From Pseudomonas viridiflava (GTDB lineage: Bacteria > Pseudomonadota > Gammaproteobacteria > Pseudomonadales > Pseudomonadaceae): a stretch of 64,000 bases of DNA. The notes below the pieces were generated by a model. The model saw only the letters and a list, made by a program, of their open reading frames with translations. It was not told the origin of the DNA and ran no database searches. The stretch lies in NCBI RefSeq assembly GCF_900589395.1, contig NZ_UUIS01000041.1, positions 85,267 through 149,266 on the forward strand, given 5' to 3'. The position numbers were made by a program, and so were the translations under genes. Below, piece by piece: positions 58,505 through 64,000 of this stretch. Numbering within the stretch: position 1 is the stretch's first letter; every line of letters starts with the position of its first letter.

Positions 58505-60331
58505 ATGCATCCCCGCATCCTAGAGGTCACCGAACGGCTGATCGAACGCAGTCGCCCGACCCGCGAACGCTATCTGCAACTGATCCGCGACGCCGCCAGC
58601 GACGGCCCGATGCGCGGCAAGCTGCAGTGCGCCAACTTCGCCCATGGCGTGGCCGCCTGCGGCCCCGAAGACAAACAGACGCTGCGACTGATGAATGCCG
58701 CCAACGTCGCAATTGTTTCGTCATATAACGACATGCTCTCGGCGCACCAGCCTTACGAGCATTTCCCTGAGCGCATCAAGCAGGCCCTGCGCGAGATCGG
58801 CTCGGTGGGGCAGTTCGCCGGTGGTGTGCCGGCCATGTGCGATGGGGTGACCCAGGGCGAGCCGGGCATGGAGCTGGCCATTGCCAGCCGTGAAGTGATT
58901 GCGATGTCGACGGCGGTGGCGCTGTCGCACAACATGTTCGACGGCGCGCTGATGCTCGGCATCTGCGACAAGATCGTGCCGGGGCTGATGATGGGCGCGC
59001 TGCGCTTCGGTCATTTGCCCACCGTGTTCGTGCCTGGCGGGCCGATGGTCTCGGGGCTGTCGAACAAGGAAAAGGCCGATGTGCGCCAGCGCTATGCCGA
59101 AGGCAAGGCCAGCCGCGAAGAGCTGCTGGACTCGGAAATGAAGTCCTACCATGGCCCGGGCACCTGCACCTTCTACGGCACCGCCAACACCAACCAGCTG
59201 GTGATGGAGGTCATGGGCCTGCACTTGCCCGGCGCTTCGTTCGTCAACCCCTACACGCCACTGCGCGACGCGCTGACCGACGAAGCCGCGCGCCAGGTCA
59301 CGCGCATGACCCGCCAGAGCGGCCAGTACATGCCGCTGGGCGAAATCGTCGACGAGCGTTCAATCATCAACTCCATCGTGGCCCTGCATGCCACCGGCGG
59401 CTCGACCAACCACACCTTGCACATGCCGGCCATCGCCCGTGCCGCCGGCATCCTGCTGACCTGGCAGGACATGGCCGAGCTGTCGGACGTGGTGCCGACC
59501 CTGAGCCATGTCTACCCCAACGGCAAGGCCGACATCAACCACTTCCAGGCCGCAGGCGGCATGTCGTTCCTGATCCGCGAACTGCTGGGCGCCGGGCTGT
59601 TGCACGACGACGTCAACACCGTGGCCGGGCGCGGCCTGAGCCTCTACACCCGCGAGCCGTTCCTGGACAACGGCCAACTGGTCTGGCGCGAAGGTCCGCT
59701 GCAAAGCCTGGACGAAAACATCCTGCGCCCGGTGGCGCGGCCGTTCTCGGCCGAAGGCGGCCTGCGCGTGATGGAAGGCAATCTGGGGCGTGGGGTGATG
59801 AAGGTTTCAGCCGTGGCGCCCGAGCATCAGGTGGTCGAGGCCCCGGCGCGGGTGTTCGAAGACCAGCAGGCGCTGGCCGATGCATTCAAGGCCGGCGAAC
59901 TGGAATGCGATTTCGTCGCCGTGATGCGCTTTCAAGGCCCGCGCTGCAACGGCATGCCCGAGCTGCACAAGATGACGCCTTTCCTGGGCGTGCTGCAGGA
60001 CCGTGGCTTCAAGGTCGCGCTGGTGACCGACGGGCGCATGTCCGGCGCCTCCGGCAAAGTGCCCGCTGCGATCCATGTATGCCCGGAAGCATTCGATGGC
60101 GGTCCTCTGGCCCGGGTGCGCGATGGCGATATGATCCGCGTGGATGGCGTCAAAGGCACGTTACAAGTGCGGCTGGAACCGGCAGAATTGGCCGCCAGGG
60201 AATTGGCAACCGTGCAAATCGACAGCAGCGCAGGCTGTGGTCGTGAATTGTTCGGCTTCATGCGCCAGGCTTTCAGCTCCGCCGAGCAGGGGGCCAGCGC
60301 CTTTACTGCAAGTCTGGAGGGGCTCAAGTGA
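58505..60331 (+). CDS. edd: 6-phosphogluconate dehydratase
   Basis: A 608-residue iron-sulfur dehydratase of the IlvD/Edd family that makes KDPG in the Entner-Doudoroff pathway. It has [88 protein letters not shown] and [55 protein letters not shown], with cysteines for the 4Fe-4S cluster. GGAG lies 8 nt before the ATG. It overlaps glk by 4 nt. Confidence 0.97.
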   Translation: MHPRILEVTERLIERSRPTRERYLQLIRDAASDGPMRGKLQCANFAHGVAACGPEDKQTLRLMNAANVAIVSSYNDMLSAHQPYEHFPERIKQALREIGSVGQFAGGVPAMCDGVTQGEPGMELAIASREVIAMSTAVALSHNMFDGALMLGICDKIVPGLMMGALRFGHLPTVFVPGGPMVSGLSNKEKADVRQRYAEGKASREELLDSEMKSYHGPGTCTFYGTANTNQLVMEVMGLHLPGASFVNPYTPLRDALTDEAARQVTRMTRQSGQYMPLGEIVDERSIINSIVALHATGGSTNHTLHMPAIARAAGILLTWQDMAELSDVVPTLSHVYPNGKADINHFQAAGGMSFLIRELLGAGLLHDDVNTVAGRGLSLYTREPFLDNGQLVWREGPLQSLDENILRPVARPFSAEGGLRVMEGNLGRGVMKVSAVAPEHQVVEAPARVFEDQQALADAFKAGELECDFVAVMRFQGPRCNGMPELHKMTPFLGVLQDRGFKVALVTDGRMSGASGKVPAAIHVCPEAFDGGPLARVRDGDMIRVDGVKGTLQVRLEPAELAARELATVQIDSSAGCGRELFGFMRQAFSSAEQGASAFTASLEGLK

Positions 60332-61287
60332 AATTGGCTTTGGTCGGTGATATTGGCGGCACCAACGCGCGCTTCGCGATCTGGGAAGATGACCAGTTGC
60401 ATTCGATCGAGGTCTTCCCGACCGTCGACTACACCGGCCCCCAGCAGGCGATCGAGGTCTACCTGCAGAACCTCGACCTGCAACGTGGCGATGTCAGTCA
60501 TGTGTGCCTGGCCGTGGCAGGCCCCGTCGATGGTGACGAGTTCCAGTTCACCAACAGCCACTGGAACTTCAGCCGCTCGCGCTTTTGCACCGACCTCAAG
60601 GTCGAGCACCTGCTGTTGATCAACGACTTCAGCGCCATGGCACTGGGCATGACCCGCCTGCAGGACGATGAATACCTGACCGTATGTCATGGCCTGGGCC
60701 AGCCGGAGCGGCCGCGGGCGGTGATCGGACCGGGCACCGGCCTGGGAGTCGGTACCCTGATCAACAGCGGTGCCAATCACTGGACCGCGCTGCCGGGGGA
60801 GGGCGGGCACGTCAACCTGCCGATCGGCACCGCGCGTGAAGCCTTGCTGTGGACGCGGCTGATGGCCGAGCATGAGCACGTCAGCGCCGAAACCGTGCTC
60901 AGCGGCGCCGGACTGCTGTTGCTGTACCGGGTCAGTTGCGAACTCGACGGCGTCGAGCCTGTTCTCAAGTCGCCGGCAGCGATCACCCAGGCCGCGCAGG
61001 ACGGCGACGCCGTGGCCGCGGCCGTGCTGGAGCAGTTCTGCGTGTTTCTGGGGCGGGTGGCCGGTAACAACGTCCTGACTTCGGGCGCGCTGGGCGGGGT
61101 GTACATTGCCGGTGGCGTGGTGCCGCGCTTCGTCGATTTCTTCATGAACAGCGGTTTCAAGCGCGCCCTCAGGGAAAAAGGCGTGATGAGCGATTATTTT
61201 GACGACCTGCCGGTGTGGCTGGTAACGGCCGAATACCCGGGCCTCAATGGCGCGGGCGTGGCGCTGCAACAGGCGTTTGGCGAGTAG
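60328..61287 (+). CDS. glk: glucokinase
   Basis: A 319-residue cytosolic kinase that phosphorylates glucose with ATP. It has [17 protein letters not shown] (phosphate 1 motif), [47 protein letters not shown] and [20 protein letters not shown]. The start is a GTG at 60328 that overlaps the edd stop (GTGA). The stop codon TAG at 61285-61287 is also the second to fourth base of a REP unit. The operon edd-glk-gltR2-gtrS is standard for Pseudomonas. Confidence 0.96.
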   Translation: MKLALVGDIGGTNARFAIWEDDQLHSIEVFPTVDYTGPQQAIEVYLQNLDLQRGDVSHVCLAVAGPVDGDEFQFTNSHWNFSRSRFCTDLKVEHLLLINDFSAMALGMTRLQDDEYLTVCHGLGQPERPRAVIGPGTGLGVGTLINSGANHWTALPGEGGHVNLPIGTAREALLWTRLMAEHEHVSAETVLSGAGLLLLYRVSCELDGVEPVLKSPAAITQAAQDGDAVAAAVLEQFCVFLGRVAGNNVLTSGALGGVYIAGGVVPRFVDFFMNSGFKRALREKGVMSDYFDDLPVWLVTAEYPGLNGAGVALQQAFGE

Positions 61288-61408
61288 GAGCGCGCTCTGC
61301 CCGCGACCGAGTGCGTAGCGCTCGCAAAATCTGCGAAACGCTACAAATTTACGACTGCTAACGCAGCCGGTCGCGGTGGTCCGGCATTCCGGCAGAGCGC
61401 GCTCCTAC
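61284..61408. repeat. REP pair downstream of glk, copy C
   Basis: Inverted GTAGGAGCGCGC and GCGCGCTCCTAC ends, with the conserved linker in reverse orientation (ACGACTGCTAACGCAGCCGG). A 16-nt insertion (around GGTCCGGCATTCCGG) interrupts the right arm. The glk stop codon lies in its first bases. It sits within the edd-glk-gltR2-gtrS cluster, so it separates the enzyme genes from the regulators. Confidence 0.9.
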
Positions 61409-61426
61409 GGGGGAAGTTAAAAGCTC

Positions 61427-61458
61427 AATAAAGTCAGTCATTTAATTTGTGTTTGATG
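61427..61458 (+). repeat. copy 3 of the 32-bp AT-rich motif
   Basis: AATAAAGTCAGTCATTTAAT continues TTGTGTTTGATG. It is about 18 nt beyond the REP pair at 61284-61408, as copy 1 is beside the REP at 2035-2144, with the same relative orientation. Confidence 0.55.
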
Positions 61459-61556
61459 CGGGCGGTTTTAACCGCGAAGGGCGCTATACCGCTTGAAGCC
61501 GGTCGCGCCTCATCCGTCCCATAACAATAAAAACCCACTGCACAAGGACGCCACGC

Positions 61557-62297
61557 TTGAGCGCTGCCCAAAAGACCATCCTGCTGGTCGATGACGATCA
61601 GGACATCTGCGAGTTGCTCGACGCCTACCTGAGCCGGGCCGGTTTTCAGGTGCGCGCCACCTGCAATGGTGCGCAGTTTCGCCAGGCCTTCAATGAAACG
61701 CCGGTCGACCTGCTGATCCTCGATGTGATGCTGCCCGACGAAGACGGCTTCAGTCTGTGCCGCTGGGTCCGTCAGCACCCGCGCCAGCCGCATGTGCCTA
61801 TCATCATGCTCACCGCCAGCTCTGACGAAACCGACCGGGTCATCGGCCTGGAACTGGGGTCGGACGATTACCTGGGCAAACCCTTCAGCCCCCGCGAGCT
61901 GCTTGCCAGGATCAAGGCCCTGCTGCGCCGTGCGCAGTTCGGCCAGGAGCGCGCGGGCAGCGGCGAAGTGTGGCAGTTCGACGAGTGGCGCCTGGACATG
62001 GTCAGCCACCGGCTGTTTCACCTCGACGGCGAGGAAGTGATCCTGTCGGGTGCCGACTTTGCTCTGCTCAAGCTGTTTCTCGACCACCCCCAGCAGATTC
62101 TCGACCGCGACACCATTGGTAATGCCACCCGTGGCCGCGAGCTGATGCCGCTGGAGCGCATCGTCGACATGGCCGTCAGCCGCCTGCGCCAGCGCCTGCG
62201 CGACACCGGCAAGTCGCCCCGGCTGATCCGCACTGTGCGCGGCAGCGGCTACCTGCTGGCGGCCAGTGTCAATACGCGCGGGGAGTCAGCGTATTAA
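61557..62297 (+). CDS. gltR: response regulator GltR (OmpR family)
   Basis: A 246-residue two-component regulator of glucose uptake genes. The receiver domain has DDD at 12-14, the phosphorylated D56 in LLILDVMLPDEDGF, and K109-type LGKPFSPREL. The C-terminal winged helix follows (WRLDMVSHRLFHLDGEEVILSGADFALLKLFLDHPQQILDRDTI...RTVRGSGYLLA). The start is a TTG at 61557 with AAGGA 9 nt upstream. It is followed by the kinase with overlap. In P. putida this protein is called GltR2 and controls gts/oprB transport genes. Confidence 0.93.
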   Translation: MSAAQKTILLVDDDQDICELLDAYLSRAGFQVRATCNGAQFRQAFNETPVDLLILDVMLPDEDGFSLCRWVRQHPRQPHVPIIMLTASSDETDRVIGLELGSDDYLGKPFSPRELLARIKALLRRAQFGQERAGSGEVWQFDEWRLDMVSHRLFHLDGEEVILSGADFALLKLFLDHPQQILDRDTIGNATRGRELMPLERIVDMAVSRLRQRLRDTGKSPRLIRTVRGSGYLLAASVNTRGESAY

Positions 62298-63753
62298 GCG
62301 CCAGGACCGCCGGGGCCTGCCGCTGCCCCGCTCGCTTCTGGGCCGGATGCTGCTGCTGACGCTGTTGGCCATTTTGCTCGGCCAGGCCCTGTCCAGCGTC
62401 ATCTGGGTGGCGCAATTGCGGGCCACGCAGATGGAGGGGCTGGTCAACAGCGCGCGCAGCCTGGCCTATTCGATGTCGGCCAGCGTCAGTTACTTTCGTT
62501 CGTTGCCGGTCACTTACCGCCCCCTGGTGCTGGACCAGTTGCGCAGCATGGGCGGCACCCGCTTCGTGGTATCGCTTAACGACCATCCGCTGCAGATGCA
62601 ACTGCTCGACCCGACCCCCCGCAAGCAGGCTGTGCTGGAGGCGGTGGGCGAGGTGTTGCGCAAGTACCTGGGCGACGAGCCGCAGATCGCCGTGTGGTTC
62701 GTGCGCCCCGATGACCTGCGCATCTTCAACAGCGGCCTGAAGCTTGATGAGTTGCCCCGCTCGTGGGCGCATTACGCCTTGACCCTGGAACCGGTGGACC
62801 CACCGGTGCTGGTGACCCAGATCGAACTGTCGCCAGGCGAATGGCTGTACATCGCCTCGCTGTTGCCCGAGCCGTACACCACCCTGGAAGAGCCGCAATT
62901 GCCCGTGCAGCAAGTGTGGGCGATTGCCCTGACCAGCGCGTTCCTGTTGCTGTTCATCGGCCTGCTGGTGCACTGGCAGAGCCGGCCGCTCAAACGCCTG
63001 GCCCGGGCGGCCCGTAATCTCTCGCTGGACGGCGACAGTGAACCGCTGCTTGAAAGCGGCAGCAGCGAAGTGCAGGAAGTCAGCCGCGCCTTCAACAGCA
63101 TGCGCATTCGCATCAGCCGCTACCTGACCGAGCGTGGGCAACTGTTCAGCGCCATTTCCCACGACTTGCGTACCCCCATCACCCGCCTGCGCCTGCGCGT
63201 CGAGCTGCTCGACGACCCGGCCCTGCAACTGCGCTTCGAACGCGACCTGGACGAGCTTGAGCTGCTGGTCAAGGGCGCCTTGCAATGCGTGAAGGACACC
63301 GACATTCACGAAAACATCGAGCCGGTGGACCTCAATCACCTGCTCGATTGCCTGGTCGAGCCCTACGTGCTGCCCGATGGCGACGGCCGGGTAACCCAGT
63401 ACGGCGTGGCCGAGGCGCCCTATCCGGGCAAGGCGTTGGCGCTGCGCCGTTGCATCGGCAACCTGATCGACAATGCCCTCAAGTACGGATACCGTGCGCA
63501 CCTGCGCATCGAAGACAGCCATCTGGCGTTCGTTCTGCATGTGGACGATGAGGGGCCGGGCGTGCCGCAGCAACGCATGGAGGCGGTGTTTGAACCCAGC
63601 GTGCGCCTGGCCGGCAACGACCGCCAGGGCTACGGCCTGGGCCTGGGCATCGCCCGCAATATCGCCCACAGCCACGGCGGTGAAGTGACGATGCAGAATC
63701 TGCGCGACGGCGGCCTGCGCGTGACCTTGCGCCTGCCACGCACAGCAGGGTAG
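62266..63753 (+). CDS. gtrS: sensor histidine kinase GtrS
   Basis: A 495-residue inner-membrane kinase, partner of GltR. Membrane helices are at about 26-48 and 220-245, with a periplasmic sensor domain between them (about 50-218). It then has a HAMP-like segment, the phosphoacceptor H299 in SAISHDLRTPITRLRLRVELL, and the ATPase boxes NLIDNALKYGY, DDEGPGVPQQRMEAVFEPSV and GYGLGLGIARNIAHSHGG. The start is taken as a GTG at 62266, overlapping gltR by 32 nt; the next ATG, at 62347, would remove the basic N-terminus before the first helix. The P. aeruginosa homologue senses 2-ketogluconate and 6-phosphogluconate. Confidence 0.93.
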   Translation: MSIRAGSQRIKRQDRRGLPLPRSLLGRMLLLTLLAILLGQALSSVIWVAQLRATQMEGLVNSARSLAYSMSASVSYFRSLPVTYRPLVLDQLRSMGGTRFVVSLNDHPLQMQLLDPTPRKQAVLEAVGEVLRKYLGDEPQIAVWFVRPDDLRIFNSGLKLDELPRSWAHYALTLEPVDPPVLVTQIELSPGEWLYIASLLPEPYTTLEEPQLPVQQVWAIALTSAFLLLFIGLLVHWQSRPLKRLARAARNLSLDGDSEPLLESGSSEVQEVSRAFNSMRIRISRYLTERGQLFSAISHDLRTPITRLRLRVELLDDPALQLRFERDLDELELLVKGALQCVKDTDIHENIEPVDLNHLLDCLVEPYVLPDGDGRVTQYGVAEAPYPGKALALRRCIGNLIDNALKYGYRAHLRIEDSHLAFVLHVDDEGPGVPQQRMEAVFEPSVRLAGNDRQGYGLGLGIARNIAHSHGGEVTMQNLRDGGLRVTLRLPRTAG

Positions 63754-63797
63754 GCGCGCAAAACACAGCGCATGACCGTCATGGGAATCAGCCCTGC

Positions 63798-63846
63798 GTA
63801 GGAGCGCGCTTGCCCGCGACCGGCTGCGTTAGCAGTCGTAAATTTG
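63798..63846. repeat. half REP element downstream of gtrS, copy D
   Basis: GTAGGAGCGCGCTTGCCCGC followed by the linker GACCGGCTGCGTTAGCAGTC and GTAAATTTG, identical to the left halves of the other copies. The right half is missing, and the sequence changes about 45 nt before the IS3-family end at 63893. Confidence 0.8.
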
Positions 63847-63892
63847 TGGCGTTTCATCAATTTTGTGGCCGCTTGAACTGGTCAAGTAATAA

Positions 63893-64000
63893 TGGACACC
63901 TGTTAAGGTTTTCAAGCTGCCAGCTTCTCTGCCTGGACAGGTGACCGGTAGCGGTTATAGCTGTGAGGCCTGACGGTGTTGTAGCGCGTTATGTAGCGCT
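63893..64000 (-). mobile_element. IS3-family insertion sequence, one end (truncated by window edge)
   Basis: The terminus TGGACACCTGTTAAGG on the plus strand has the TG...end form of IS3-group terminal repeats and closes the element 19 nt after the transposase stop. Only this end is in the window. Target duplication cannot be judged. Confidence 0.7.
63912..64000 (-). CDS. IS3-family transposase OrfB, C-terminal fragment
   Basis: 29 codons ending in TGA (complement of 63912-63914), open at the window edge. The product ends in RYITRYNTVRPHSYNRYRSP followed by VQAEKLAA. The R-YN-RPHS stretch is the usual end of the integrase-catalytic OrfB of IS3-family elements. Whether it is intact outside the window is unknown. 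Confidence 0.75.
   Translation of the reverse strand, partial: RYITRYNTVRPHSYNRYRSPVQAEKLAA

Overview
The window is high-GC chromosomal DNA of a Pseudomonas, most likely of the P. putida/P. fluorescens side of the genus. The basis is the complete alginate operon in Pseudomonas order, an aapJQMP-type amino acid transporter, the gap / edd-glk-gltR2-gtrS glucose cluster, gcvHPT under a TyrR-like activator, and many Pseudomonas-type REP palindromes. No rRNA, tRNA, CRISPR array or prophage was recognised. From memory, gene order resembles two separate blocks of the P. putida KT2440 chromosome joined here; this is recall, not a comparison that was run.

Layout. (1) 1-3.9 kb: the end of an aromatic-acid-type efflux operon (DUF1656 and membrane fusion protein), a short-chain dehydrogenase, a small membrane protein and two small unknown proteins transcribed divergently. 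(2) 3.9-21 kb, minus strand: the whole alginate operon algD-8-44-K-E-G-X-L-I-J-F-A, with a recognisable AlgU-type promoter about 480 nt upstream of algD and a strong leader hairpin. (3) 21-29 kb: yaaA, a secreted polysaccharide-deacetylase-like protein, a PIN-PhoH ATPase, moaCDE, an rhlB-type helicase and a carboxylesterase. (4) 29.3-33.5 kb: a four-gene general L-amino-acid ABC transporter, then 0.9 kb of non-coding repeats. (5) 34.4-39.7 kb: a CynX-type MFS carrier, NTF2-like, GIY-YIG, GST-like, anchored glutaredoxin, yejK and HU genes. (6) 39.7-49.5 kb: rlmF, valS, an unknown protein, holC and pepA (minus strand), then lptF-lptG (plus strand), an RDD protein and a cold-shock protein. (7) 49.9-57.1 kb: gcvT, gcvP, gcvH, their probable sigma-54 activator, and DUF5064 and DUF454 proteins. 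(8) 57.3-64 kb: gap, divergent from edd-glk-gltR2-gtrS, ending in a REP and the edge of an IS3-family element.

How it works together. AlgA and AlgD make GDP-mannuronate. Alg8/Alg44 polymerise it under c-di-GMP control. AlgK/E/X/G/L form the periplasmic and outer-membrane machine, and AlgI/J/F/X acetylate the polymer. The glucose block supplies Entner-Doudoroff flux and its regulators.

No wholly new multigene system was found. The most useful non-gene signals are a set of three palindromic operators plus a -24/-12 promoter in front of gcvH, the algD control region, REP elements that supply the stop codons of algL and glk, a paired inverted-repeat plus tandem-repeat element at 33.6-34.25 kb, and a deacetylase-like protein whose metal ligands look substituted.
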